Assembly (NCBI GenBank): GCA_947177035.1
Contig: CAMWSS010000005.1
Span: 25,411 to 89,410 of the forward strand
Reading direction: 5' to 3'
Origin: an uncultured Porphyromonadaceae bacterium
GTDB lineage: Bacteria > Bacteroidota > Bacteroidia > Bacteroidales > Muribaculaceae
DNA length: 64,000 nucleotides
A program made the translations under genes and the position numbers. The notes under the pieces were generated by a model. The model was not told the DNA's origin, did not search any database, and was given only the letters and a program-made list of their open reading frames with translations. How positions within the stretch are numbered: the stretch's first letter is position 1; every line of letters begins with the position of its first letter. Positions 47,174 through 56,812 of the stretch are shown piece by piece.

Positions 47174-49705
47174 ATGGACAAACTTTTTTCAACGGTTGTT
47201 TCCGGCTTCATAGGAGTTGGCGCAATGCTTGCTCTCGGAGCTTGCTCGGCAGACGAATCTGTTGGCCGCCGGATTGGAAACACCGTAATCGAAGCCACCG
47301 CCGAGGCTGCCGGGAACGGCGACACTGATTCCCGTGCCGCCGTGGATCCCATCGAATACACTTCGGGTCAGATCGGCATCAACTGGCTTCCGCAGGACAT
47401 GGTCGGAGTCTATGGCGACAAGGGCACGGCCAATGCTCCGTTCTTGAATCTGAATACCATAGAAACTTCGTCAACTTCATTCTCTGGTTCGCTTGCCGAC
47501 GGCGAAAAGCCTCGCTATGCCTATTTCCCTTACAGCACCATGGCCGGCAGCGATTATCGTGCCGTCATGGGAAATCTGCCGTCAACCCAGTATTATTCGG
47601 CAGCCACTCGCGAGGTGAAATGCGACTGGAAAGTCGGCACGCCGGTTGACGGTTCGGTCGGCCGGTTCAGGTTTCAAAACATCTTTGTATTCCTTAAGCT
47701 CGAAGTCAGCGCCGCAGGCACCGCCATTGATGGCGAGCGTCTGAAGTCGGTGAAGCTCAGCATTGACGGCAAGCAGCTCAGCGGCGACTTTACGTGCGAT
47801 CTCTCCAACGGACTTTGTCTCTTCTCTCCCACAACCTCAACCCGCAGCGCCGATGATTCGTCAGCGGCAGTGGAGTGGACCGACACTCCAGCTCTCGGCC
47901 GTGAGACTGTGACCGGCTATGTGAACTGCGCTCCGGTCGACGGACTCGCCGGCAAGAGCATCAGCGTGGAAATCACCACCGACCGCCACATAGCCACTTT
48001 TGAAGTGCCGCTCAAGGTTGACAGACTCGACGCAAACTATTATTACACCGTGCCGCTCACTCTGAGCCGCTTTGCCGACGGATGGACTCTTGTCGACAAC
48101 CCCGATTCGCCGGTTGAGGAGAATGCCGCGTGGGTGCCCGGCCTGCAGAGCCGTCTGGCCTGCGCCAACACGGTGTTTGCCATTCCCGGCCGGCCGTTCA
48201 TGCACAAGATCCGCGTGCCCCAGAGCCAGTCGCAGACGGCCCACGCCGTGGTGCCGGTGAAGGACGGTGTGATCCGCGCATATAATCTTCCGGAGGGCCT
48301 GAGGTGGAACGCCGACCGCTGTCTGGTGGAGGGCACCGCGCCCGCCGCTCCCGGCGAATATGTCTATTCGGTGGAATTTGAGATCGGAGGCCAGACCTAC
48401 AGCGAGGGCATCCGCCTCTCCGTCAGCAACAACCTGCACCAGCCGACTCCCCACATGGGCTGGCAGAGCTGGAACGTGCTGGAAACCAAGGTGGACGAAG
48501 CCTCGATTATGGGAGTGGCCGACGCGCTGGCCGGCAACGGATGGGCCGATGCCGGCTACAATTGGCTGGGCATTGACGACTGCTGGCAGAGCACCGACGG
48601 TTTTCGTGACGAAAACGGAGTGCCCGTGGTGAACAGGACCAAATTCCCCAACGGTCTGGCATACGTAGCCAGCTACATACACTCCAGAAATCTGAAAGCC
48701 GGCATATATTCCGACGCCGGCACACATACCTGCGCCAACGGCAGCCAGGGCGGAGGCACTCTGCTGGGCGCATATGGCTATGAAAGCCAGATGGCCTTGG
48801 CCTTTACTGAATGGGGCTTCGACAAACTGAAGGAAGACTGGTTCTGGGAAAAACAGGGCAACCCGTTGGGTGTGGACCCTAACAGTTCGGCTGCGGCCCA
48901 CGAACTCTATGGCAGGATGGGCGCCGGCATTCAGGCTGCCGGAAACCGGATTCTGCTGTCGATGTGTGAATGGGGCACCCACGAGCCATGGAGATGGGCT
49001 GCCGAGGTGGGCGGCTCGTCATGGCGCATGAGCTATGACCATCGCGACGGATGGATGGGCCAGAACGGAACCACCGGATTTAATAAGCCTGCGCCCAACA
49101 ACCCGACAGTCAATCTCAATGGCATCGGACTCAAAAACACTATCGACCTGATGCGTAATCTCTGGTCATATACCGGCATCAATCGCTTCAACGACGCCGA
49201 TATGCTGGTGGTGGGCATACGTGGCGGCGGCACTTCGTCAAACGACATGCTTTACAGCCCTAAAGGCTCCATGGGCGATGCGGAATATGAGACGGAATTC
49301 GCCATGTGGTGTATGTATGGCTCGCCGCTGCTGCTCACTCTCGACGTGCGCAGATCAGACATCAATTCCCACGACGTGGCTCTGCTGAAAAACGAGGAGC
49401 TTATAGCCATCAACCAGGATCCGATGGGACAGGGCGCCGAGTGGGTCAAGACCGAGGGCGAGATGGATTATTATATGAAGGATCTGGCCGACGGCGACGT
49501 GGCTCTGGCTGTGGTCAACCTCGGCGACAAGGATGGCACATATGTCATGGACATCGCCGCTTTCGAGGCTCTTGATGCTGATGCGGCCTATCGGGTCCGC
49601 GACCTGATCGCCCGCACCGACGCCGGCACATTGTCGGCTTCGGCTCCGCTGACCGGCAATCTCAACGGACACGCAACCTTCATTGTCAGACTGACCAAAA
49701 ACTAA
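47174..49705 (+). CDS. fimbrillin-like lipoprotein fused to GH27-type alpha-galactosidase-like domain
   Basis: Start at MDKLFSTVVSGFIGVGAMLALGACSAD (lipobox); GH27 motifs TPHMGWQSWNVLE, GIDDCWQ, FDKLKEDWFW, RFNDADMLVVG. Confidence 0.82.
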   Translation: MDKLFSTVVSGFIGVGAMLALGACSADESVGRRIGNTVIEATAEAAGNGDTDSRAAVDPIEYTSGQIGINWLPQDMVGVYGDKGTANAPFLNLNTIETSSTSFSGSLADGEKPRYAYFPYSTMAGSDYRAVMGNLPSTQYYSAATREVKCDWKVGTPVDGSVGRFRFQNIFVFLKLEVSAAGTAIDGERLKSVKLSIDGKQLSGDFTCDLSNGLCLFSPTTSTRSADDSSAAVEWTDTPALGRETVTGYVNCAPVDGLAGKSISVEITTDRHIATFEVPLKVDRLDANYYYTVPLTLSRFADGWTLVDNPDSPVEENAAWVPGLQSRLACANTVFAIPGRPFMHKIRVPQSQSQTAHAVVPVKDGVIRAYNLPEGLRWNADRCLVEGTAPAAPGEYVYSVEFEIGGQTYSEGIRLSVSNNLHQPTPHMGWQSWNVLETKVDEASIMGVADALAGNGWADAGYNWLGIDDCWQSTDGFRDENGVPVVNRTKFPNGLAYVASYIHSRNLKAGIYSDAGTHTCANGSQGGGTLLGAYGYESQMALAFTEWGFDKLKEDWFWEKQGNPLGVDPNSSAAAHELYGRMGAGIQAAGNRILLSMCEWGTHEPWRWAAEVGGSSWRMSYDHRDGWMGQNGTTGFNKPAPNNPTVNLNGIGLKNTIDLMRNLWSYTGINRFNDADMLVVGIRGGGTSSNDMLYSPKGSMGDAEYETEFAMWCMYGSPLLLTLDVRRSDINSHDVALLKNEELIAINQDPMGQGAEWVKTEGEMDYYMKDLADGDVALAVVNLGDKDGTYVMDIAAFEALDADAAYRVRDLIARTDAGTLSASAPLTGNLNGHATFIVRLTKN

Positions 49706-49737
49706 CCTAATAATTTTTATAACCAAAAACCAATCAG

Positions 49738-50937
49738 ATGAAAAAGTTTTTATTGACAGCGTTGGCCGCGGTTTCGTCCGTTGGCGTTTTCGCGCAGTAT
49801 TCTTCTGACGCGGTTGTGACAGAGTCGGAGGTGCTGACCACCTTTAAGACCGACTTCAAGAGCAACTGGTTTGTCAGTGTCGGGGCTGGCCCGCAGATCT
49901 TTTTCGGAGACCACGACCGCCAGATGAAGTTTGGCGACCGCCTGTCGCCCGCGCTCGACGTGGCCGTGGGCAAGTGGTTCTCGCCGACAATCGGCGCCCG
50001 GCTCATGTATAGCGGCCTGTACGTCAACGGCGCCACCCAGACCTGGGGCGACCTGAAGCACGGCGGCATCTACAACACCGGCAAGGAAGTGCCCGGAAAG
50101 TTCACCCACGCCTATGGCTATCTGGCCAAGCAGAAAATCAACTGCCTGACGCTCCACGCCGACATGATGTTTGATCTCACGAACATGATCGGCGGATATA
50201 ACCCGTCGCGCGTGTATGGCTGCGCTCCTTATATCGGTGTGGGCTGGGGACACGTCTACAGCGATCCGACGCAGAATGCCGTCATTGGCAATGTCGGCGT
50301 GTTCAACATGTTTCATGTGAGCAAGGCGGTCGACGTCAACATCGACCTGCGCGCCATGATCGCCAGCGATGACTTTGACGGCGAGATGGGCGGCCGCAAT
50401 TTCGACGGTATGTTCTCCGTGTCGGCCGGCATCACCTACCGCTTCGCGCCGCGCGGCTGGAAGACCCGCATGGTCAAGGTGGTTGAGTTTGACAATGACG
50501 CCGTCAACGACCTGCGCCGCCAGGTGGCCGATCTGATCGCCGCCAACGAGAAACTGGAGAAGGAGAAGGCCGGCACCATCGTGCAGCACAACACCGTGAT
50601 GAACGCCAACGGCAATTATATCATCTACTTCCCGATCAACGTCAGCTCGCTCTCCAACGCCGACCGCGCTCAGCTTGAGATGGTGGCCGAGATGATCAGG
50701 AAGTCGGGCGCCGAAACCCGCTTCTCGGTGATCGGCTATGCCGACAAAGCCACCGGCAGTCCTGAAATCAACGAGGTGCTGAGCCGCGAGCGCGCCATCT
50801 CCGTTAAAGAATATCTGGTCAATGAATTCGGCATATCGGCCGACCGCCTCGACGCTTCGTGGAGCGGCGGTGTGGACAATATGTTCTTCAACGATCCTTC
50901 TCTTAGCCGCGTAGTGATCATTACTGAAAAGAAATAA
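49738..50937 (+). CDS. OmpA-family outer membrane protein
   Basis: Signal peptide; beta-barrel; C-term VIGYADKATGSPEINEVLSRERAISVKEYL. Confidence 0.88.
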   Translation: MKKFLLTALAAVSSVGVFAQYSSDAVVTESEVLTTFKTDFKSNWFVSVGAGPQIFFGDHDRQMKFGDRLSPALDVAVGKWFSPTIGARLMYSGLYVNGATQTWGDLKHGGIYNTGKEVPGKFTHAYGYLAKQKINCLTLHADMMFDLTNMIGGYNPSRVYGCAPYIGVGWGHVYSDPTQNAVIGNVGVFNMFHVSKAVDVNIDLRAMIASDDFDGEMGGRNFDGMFSVSAGITYRFAPRGWKTRMVKVVEFDNDAVNDLRRQVADLIAANEKLEKEKAGTIVQHNTVMNANGNYIIYFPINVSSLSNADRAQLEMVAEMIRKSGAETRFSVIGYADKATGSPEINEVLSRERAISVKEYLVNEFGISADRLDASWSGGVDNMFFNDPSLSRVVIITEKK

Positions 50938-50970
50938 TCCATCCTACAAGACAGACCGTTATGCGGCATC

Positions 50971-51011
50971 AGCCCCCTGCGAACGTGAGTTCGCAGGGGG
51001 CTGACTCTTTT
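50971..51011 (+). terminator. strong intrinsic terminator
   Basis: Perfect 14-bp stem agccccctgcgaac-gtga-gttcgcagggggct followed by ctcttttt. Confidence 0.9.
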
Positions 51012-51040
51012 TGTGTGGTAGCGTGTGGGAGGAGGTGCAG

Positions 51041-52522
51041 TTATCTGTAGTGATGGTCGACCTGCGGACGGGTCGTGACATAGTCGGGCATGCACTGGCC
51101 TGTGCGCGCTCCGATGTAGGTCGGGTCGGAGATGTAGAACGTGCGTCCGTCGAAGCTGTAGGAGTCGCCGCCGATCGGTTCGGTCAGGCACACTGCCGCG
51201 CTTTCGTGGCCGGGATAGGTGATCATCTGGTTCTCGACTCCGAGGGCGTTCCAGAGCAGGTAGGTGTAGAACACGGCGCGGTCTTCGCAGTCGCACTGCG
51301 GATAGAAGAGCATCTCTTCAAAGAAGTATGGCTTCTCGAATCCGTGGGCCTGGTCGTCGGTGGCATAGCTGAAGGCCGACTGGGTGAAGCGCAGCAGGGC
51401 GTCGACCGCCTCGAGCTGTGGCCTGCCGGCCAGCTGGGACTTGATCTGGCCGACGATGTCGGCGCGCAGTTCAGGCTCGAGCACGGTCGAGGCATAGTCG
51501 GTCATCTCCATCTGCGGATAGCGGTAGAGCATCGGGAAGAGGTTGGCGTTGACGTTGCCGTTGAGTTGGATTCCGCCGAATTCCAGATGGAAGGGGTGGG
51601 GCTTGTAGGGGATGGCGGGAGCCTGGGCGAAGCGCAGGTCGAGCTCGCGTCCGGTCCTGGCGCCATCGGGGAGGCGGCAGGTGGTGATGGACGTTGACGG
51701 GTCGAGGTTGTCGCTGTCGGCAAAGATGAAGAAGCGGGTGCCGTCGATGCGCATGTAGGGGCGGCCATAGACGGTCTGGGTGAAGGGGAGCAGCAGCAGT
51801 CCGTCGCCGGTGGCCGTCATGCCCAGTCGGGCTCCGAAGCCCATGTGGGTGAGCAGGAAGTGGCTCAGCGCCATCCGGGCCGTGGAGTGGTGGCCGGAGT
51901 AGCGGGCGTTGACATAGCCGCGCACCAGGTCAAAGGTGAGATAGTCGTTGAAGCGGTGTGAGGCGGCCAGGGTCTGAAGGTGTGAGCACAGGGCGCGGGC
52001 CTGGCTGTCGGAGTCGAGCTCGCGCCACAGTGAGGCGAATTCTTTTTCGGAGCCGAGGCGCCGGGGCACGCTCAGGTCGGTCTGCGGCAGGCTGAACGTC
52101 ATGCCATGGAAGTCAAACGTTTCTTCGGGCGCAGGCTCCGGGGCAGGCCGGGGGGTCTGAGGTTCGGGCGCCGCCGCCGGAGGGGCGGGCGCGGGCTGGT
52201 CATCGTCGGCTATGGCCCGGGGGGCCGGAAGGTCGCCGCCGCGCGTCGGGGCGTCGGTTTGCCGCGGGGCCACGGGCGCCTTGTCGGGCTTCGGGGTTTC
52301 GTCGCGTTCGATGCCTTTGAAGCGGTCGTATTCCACCCATGCGTTTTCGAGAAAGCGGGCATAGTCCTTGAGCACGTTTTCGCGAAACGACGCATAGTCG
52401 CTGAGCACGCTCTGGCGGAATTCGCTGAACGACTGCCGGCTGCCGGTGCCGTCGGAGCCGTTGGCGGCGGCGACGGCGGTCAGCAGCATCATGGCGGCCG
52501 TTGTTGGTCGGAGCGGATTCAT
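51041..52522 (-). CDS. secreted transglutaminase-like cysteine-peptidase-fold protein
   Basis: C-term YPQCDCEDRAVFYTYLLWNALGVENQMITYPGHESAAV.....YISDPTYIGA is consistent with transglutaminase-like Cys/His/Asp triad. Confidence 0.65.
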   Translation of the reverse strand: MNPLRPTTAAMMLLTAVAAANGSDGTGSRQSFSEFRQSVLSDYASFRENVLKDYARFLENAWVEYDRFKGIERDETPKPDKAPVAPRQTDAPTRGGDLPAPRAIADDDQPAPAPPAAAPEPQTPRPAPEPAPEETFDFHGMTFSLPQTDLSVPRRLGSEKEFASLWRELDSDSQARALCSHLQTLAASHRFNDYLTFDLVRGYVNARYSGHHSTARMALSHFLLTHMGFGARLGMTATGDGLLLLPFTQTVYGRPYMRIDGTRFFIFADSDNLDPSTSITTCRLPDGARTGRELDLRFAQAPAIPYKPHPFHLEFGGIQLNGNVNANLFPMLYRYPQMEMTDYASTVLEPELRADIVGQIKSQLAGRPQLEAVDALLRFTQSAFSYATDDQAHGFEKPYFFEEMLFYPQCDCEDRAVFYTYLLWNALGVENQMITYPGHESAAVCLTEPIGGDSYSFDGRTFYISDPTYIGARTGQCMPDYVTTRPQVDHHYR

Positions 52523-52533
52523 CGCGTGGTCGG

Positions 52534-53166
52534 TCAGAAGCCTTTGCGCACGAAGTCGGAGATGGATGAGGCATGGCGCTGGGCGGCCTCGCTCTCTTTC
52601 AGGGCGTTCTCCATGGCGCGCACGCGGGCTTTGGATGCGGCGCTTTCGTTGACGATGAAGAAGGTCTGCATCTCGAAGACGCCGTTGCCCATGTCGCGGA
52701 TAATCGAGAAGCTTTCGCTCATTTCATTTTTGATCTCTTTTTCGACCAGGCGCTCATAGGCGGCATAGAAGTGGTCGAACTCCTCGGCTGCGCTCTCGTC
52801 GGAGCCATTGGCGGCCATGTCGGAGACCACGCGGCCCTTGAGGGTGGAGCCGGCTTCGTTGGAGTAGTTGACGCAGGCGTTGTTGACGGCCTGCTGGTGG
52901 CCGATGTTTTTGGACTTGAAGTTGCCGGCCACGCCAACGACTTCGTGGCCGTCTTCGGCCATTGAGATCAGGCTGGTGTAGTGGCGGTTGAGCGCGCCTT
53001 CGAGGGTGCTTGACGAGCCGAAGATTTTCCAGCCTTCTTTTTTGTATTCCTTGAGTTTTGCTTTGGTCTCTTTGTTGATCTGTTTCTGTTGCTGTTTGGT
53101 CAGTTCTGCGGCCGATGCGCCGAGGGTGAGGCAGAGGGCCATGAGAAGGAGCATGAATTTCTTCAT
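52534..53166 (-). CDS. secreted protein of unknown function
   Basis: Signal peptide MKKFMLLLMALCLTLGASA; ARVRAMENALKESEAAQ; in-operon spacing. Confidence 0.65.
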   Translation of the reverse strand: MKKFMLLLMALCLTLGASAAELTKQQQKQINKETKAKLKEYKKEGWKIFGSSSTLEGALNRHYTSLISMAEDGHEVVGVAGNFKSKNIGHQQAVNNACVNYSNEAGSTLKGRVVSDMAANGSDESAAEEFDHFYAAYERLVEKEIKNEMSESFSIIRDMGNGVFEMQTFFIVNESAASKARVRAMENALKESEAAQRHASSISDFVRKGF

Positions 53167-53253
53167 AGGTCAGTAGATTTTAATTGTTGTTTTTTTTATG
53201 TGTGAATTTTGTTGTCTGATGGGAGAGGGAGGAGAGGGAGGCGGAGACGCGTG

Positions 53254-54129
53254 TCAGTTGCCGTGGATGACGAGGTTGAACACTTTCATGCCCATTTTCC
53301 GGTCGGCGCGGCGCACTTTTGAGAGCCATCGCACGAAGTCGCTGTAGGTCAGCGAGCGTGGCAGCGACGTGTCGGCCGAGGCATGGTCGATGGCTTTGGT
53401 GAATTCGTTGGGCGAGAAGAGTACATAGAGCCGGTTGTGTTCGATGGCTTTGTCGGTGACCATGGTCAGTTCGTCGGGGACTCCGAGGCTTTTGTCGGCT
53501 TTGTCGGCGCTGAAAAACACGTATTCGCGTCCGTGTCTGACCGGCACTTTGCCCGAGGTCGAGGAAGAGTAGGGGAGCAGGGTCATGACGTCGTCGCCCA
53601 CGGTGAGATATACGGTCAGGAATCCGTCGTCCGGCGCCGAGAAGCTGAGAAAGAGATCGTCGCCCGAGCGGAAGTCGGTGTCGGCATGGCGGGGCGTGGT
53701 GCCGTTGCGCAGCACCGTGGCGTTGAAGTCGGCGGCAAGGTTGGAGAGGGCGCGTGCCTTGATGCGCACCTTGCAGCGCACGATGTAGAGTCCGTCGGAG
53801 TCGAGCTCGGTTGAAAACTGCGGTTCTCCGTCGTCGGCGATCCATTCGCCGTTGACTTCCGAGGCCGAGAGCGACGAGAAGAATGTCTGCTCGCCCGAGC
53901 GGTCGGCCACGTCGCGCTGCACGGTGGTCTGGCTGATCACTGTGCCGAACTCGCGCGCCAGGGCGTTGATGCGGGCGGCTTCGAGGGCTTTCTGGCGGGC
54001 CATGGCGGGAGAGTCGTCGCTCTCGCCATAGTATGTGGCTTCGCCGTCGATGGTGACCACGTTTTGCGCCTGAGCCGCGCCGACGCCACTCAGGATCATG
54101 GCCAGGGTGATGATCAGGGCTTTAATCAT
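53254..54129 (-). CDS. secreted DUF4384-like protein
   Basis: Start at MIKALIITLAMILSGVGAAQA overlapping upstream stop; GDDLFLSFSAPDDGFLTVYLTVGDDVMTLLPYSS typical DUF4384 pattern. Confidence 0.75.
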   Translation of the reverse strand: MIKALIITLAMILSGVGAAQAQNVVTIDGEATYYGESDDSPAMARQKALEAARINALAREFGTVISQTTVQRDVADRSGEQTFFSSLSASEVNGEWIADDGEPQFSTELDSDGLYIVRCKVRIKARALSNLAADFNATVLRNGTTPRHADTDFRSGDDLFLSFSAPDDGFLTVYLTVGDDVMTLLPYSSSTSGKVPVRHGREYVFFSADKADKSLGVPDELTMVTDKAIEHNRLYVLFSPNEFTKAIDHASADTSLPRSLTYSDFVRWLSKVRRADRKMGMKVFNLVIHGN

Positions 54130-56792
54130 GGACGGAATTTTTTTGTGCGCCACAGTTCCGACATGGCTCCCGAGGTGGTGGCTGTCGGGGTCTGGGGCTT
54201 GGAGTTGATGAAGTTGCTCTGGCGTTTCACGTTTTCGATCACATAGTCGCTCAGTTCCTTCAGGGTTGTGTTTCCTTTTGTGTCTTTGAGTTTTTTGAGC
54301 AGATAGTATGTGAAGAGTCCGTGGTTTTTCTCGGCATAGGGCAGGGCCGTTTCGTTGCCTGAGGCGGCCGAGAGCACGAGCATATTGCCCTTTGGCGCGG
54401 TTTCTTTGGGTTTGATGACCACGGCGCGAGCCTGGGTGAGCATGTCGCCGTCCTGCTGGCGTTGCGCGCCGCTGAAGCATGCGTCGATGAACACTGCCAC
54501 CGACTTGGCGTTGAGGTCGCCCAGTTCGGCATAGAGCCTCGAGAGCGGATAGCAGGTTTCGCTGACGGTTGCGTCGCCGTCGACCGGCAGAATGTAGGCG
54601 TCGCGGGTGCGCTCGTCGGGCATTCCGTGGCCGGCATAGTAGACGATCACGTCGGCGTTTCCGCCAAGGGCGTCGACGCGGTTTCTGAGGTCGGAGACCG
54701 CGCGCAGGGTGTTGGCCAGAGTGGCGTTTTCGAGCAGTGTGACGTTGCGCGCGGGCATGCCCATGACGCTCCGGCAATATTCGGCGAAGGTGGTTCCGTC
54801 GTTGTTGGCCGACGCCACGTCGGGCACGTTGGCATATTCTTCGTTGGCGATGATCAGGGCAACGGAGTTTTCGGCCTTTTTGCTGCTGACGGGGATGTTT
54901 TCGTCGACGTCGCTCTTTTTCTGGATCGTCACCTTGCGGGTGTTGCGGGCGGTTGCCTGCCCGTTGTTGCGTCCGCGCAGAATCGAGTTGAAGTCAATGT
55001 CGATTTCGGGATATGAGTTGTAGGCCAGGGCTTTGTCGTTGTCGTATGTGTAGGTTTTGCCTCCGGGGGTCACGAATGTGATCGAGGCGATGCGCACTCC
55101 GGTCTCGTCGATGAAGTATCGCGGGCTTCTGAAGCTGATGCCTGCGAAGGTGGCTTTGAAGGTTTCGGCTTCGTTGTCCTTCAGCGGCACTTTGACGTAG
55201 ACAGGACCATAGTCGGTGTCGATCATGAACACTTCGTTGGTCGCGTCGTAAGGCTCGAGTCTGAGATTGTTGAGGCGGAGTTTCTGTGCATACATGTCGA
55301 GGTATTCCTCGGCGCATTTCCGGCTCAGACGGTCGTATTCGGCGATCATCGTGTTGTCGTTGACGCGCTTGCGGTAATCGTCGAGCGGTTCAAACTCTTT
55401 TTTTGCCGACCATTTACCGAGCGCTTCGGTGATGTATTCGCGGGCGTATTCCGAATATATCGGGGCTTCCGCTCCGGTTCCAGAGGTGAGGTCGGTGAGT
55501 CCGGAGGTGGCGAAATTTTTGCCGCCGCTCTCTGAATAGCTCATCATCGGCGGCATGAACATGTCGCCCAGCGGGTCGTGGCCGAGCGCGGTGAGGCGTT
55601 CGTTGATGCGTCCGAAGGCTTCCTTGTCTTCCAGACACAGGTAGCATACTCCGAGCGATTTCATATATTTGACGGCCATCGGGTCGGTGTCGAGCACCTG
55701 GCGGAACTGCACAGCGGCGGCGTCGAAGTAGTTTTTGGCTTGCCGCCGCATGCGCCTGGCAGCTTTTTCGTCGTTTTCGTTGATTGCGCGGTTGAAGTAT
55801 CCGACGGCCATGTTGTAATAGTTCATGCCCAGGTGCTTGGCGACGCTCAGCGAGTTGGGCTTCAGTTCGCCGAGGGTGGAAAAGACGTCGATGGCCGCTT
55901 TGTAGTCGTTGCGGTCTTCGTGGAGCTGTCCCTGGAGGGTGAGCAGGCGCTCGTCGCGCGGCTTGAGCGCGAGAGCCTTGTTCAGGAATTCCTGAAGATA
56001 TTGCGCGTGGCCTCCGTCGACACACGCCTGCACGCCGATCATCGGCAGCATGTCGTTGGTCGGATACAGCTCGGTGCCGGTCAGCATTGTCGAGATGGCC
56101 AGCGGGTAGTTTTTGGCGTTTAGGCAGGCTTGTCCCATGAAGAGATAGACCTGTTCGCGCCGCTCGGTGGCTCCTGATGAGAAGAACAGCTTGAAATATT
56201 CGATGGCTTTTTCCCATTCCTTGCCGTTGTAGGCCGATGAGGCCGCGATGTAGGTAATGAACGGGAATACCTGCGGGTTGCGGTTCCACGTCTCGCCCGC
56301 GAACTGCGGAAGCATCTGTATGTCAAGGTAGGCGCGGGCATACTTGTTGAGTTCTTCCTGCTGGCTTTGTCCGGAGTAGAAGAATGCGCCTTTGAACAGT
56401 TCGGTGTCGATGTCGCGGAGAATCTCCTTGCACTGTGCGTATCCGCGCGAGCCTTCTTCCTGCTGAATGAGTGCGTCGGCCGTCATTTCATAGCAGCGGT
56501 ATGCTTCGGGATATATGGTCTCGTTGGCTTCGCCGGCGAATTTCATTAGCTGGATGGCCTTGAACGCCTCGCCACACAGAGTGGCCAGGGAGTCGGGCGT
56601 GATTATCGCTGCCGAGTCGGCCGCAAGGAATTCAGCCGAGTCGGCTGTTTCGGTCATGTCGGTCTGAGCGGCGCCGGAACCGGGCAGCAGCAGCGCCTCG
56701 GGCGCCGGCTCCTGATTGGATGTCAGGGCCGACGCGCTTCCGATGGCTGTCAGAGTGAAGAGAATGTAGATTGCGTTTTTTCTAAATCTCAT
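54126..56792 (-). CDS. caspase-family (C14) protease with TPR-like N-terminal region
   Basis: VALIIANEEYANVPDV, His motif DVIVYYAGHGMPDE, Cys motif VAVFIDACFSGA; helical repeats upstream. Confidence 0.92.
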   Translation of the reverse strand: MRFRKNAIYILFTLTAIGSASALTSNQEPAPEALLLPGSGAAQTDMTETADSAEFLAADSAAIITPDSLATLCGEAFKAIQLMKFAGEANETIYPEAYRCYEMTADALIQQEEGSRGYAQCKEILRDIDTELFKGAFFYSGQSQQEELNKYARAYLDIQMLPQFAGETWNRNPQVFPFITYIAASSAYNGKEWEKAIEYFKLFFSSGATERREQVYLFMGQACLNAKNYPLAISTMLTGTELYPTNDMLPMIGVQACVDGGHAQYLQEFLNKALALKPRDERLLTLQGQLHEDRNDYKAAIDVFSTLGELKPNSLSVAKHLGMNYYNMAVGYFNRAINENDEKAARRMRRQAKNYFDAAAVQFRQVLDTDPMAVKYMKSLGVCYLCLEDKEAFGRINERLTALGHDPLGDMFMPPMMSYSESGGKNFATSGLTDLTSGTGAEAPIYSEYAREYITEALGKWSAKKEFEPLDDYRKRVNDNTMIAEYDRLSRKCAEEYLDMYAQKLRLNNLRLEPYDATNEVFMIDTDYGPVYVKVPLKDNEAETFKATFAGISFRSPRYFIDETGVRIASITFVTPGGKTYTYDNDKALAYNSYPEIDIDFNSILRGRNNGQATARNTRKVTIQKKSDVDENIPVSSKKAENSVALIIANEEYANVPDVASANNDGTTFAEYCRSVMGMPARNVTLLENATLANTLRAVSDLRNRVDALGGNADVIVYYAGHGMPDERTRDAYILPVDGDATVSETCYPLSRLYAELGDLNAKSVAVFIDACFSGAQRQQDGDMLTQARAVVIKPKETAPKGNMLVLSAASGNETALPYAEKNHGLFTYYLLKKLKDTKGNTTLKELSDYVIENVKRQSNFINSKPQTPTATTSGAMSELWRTKKFRP

Positions 56793-56812
56793 TGTGGGAG
56801 TGTAGGGTTAAT

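Noticed and set aside
54130-54777. N-terminal extension of the 53254..54777 ORF
   Set aside because: Basic low-complexity sequence over the caspase gene; a proper signal peptide starts at MIKALII (54129)
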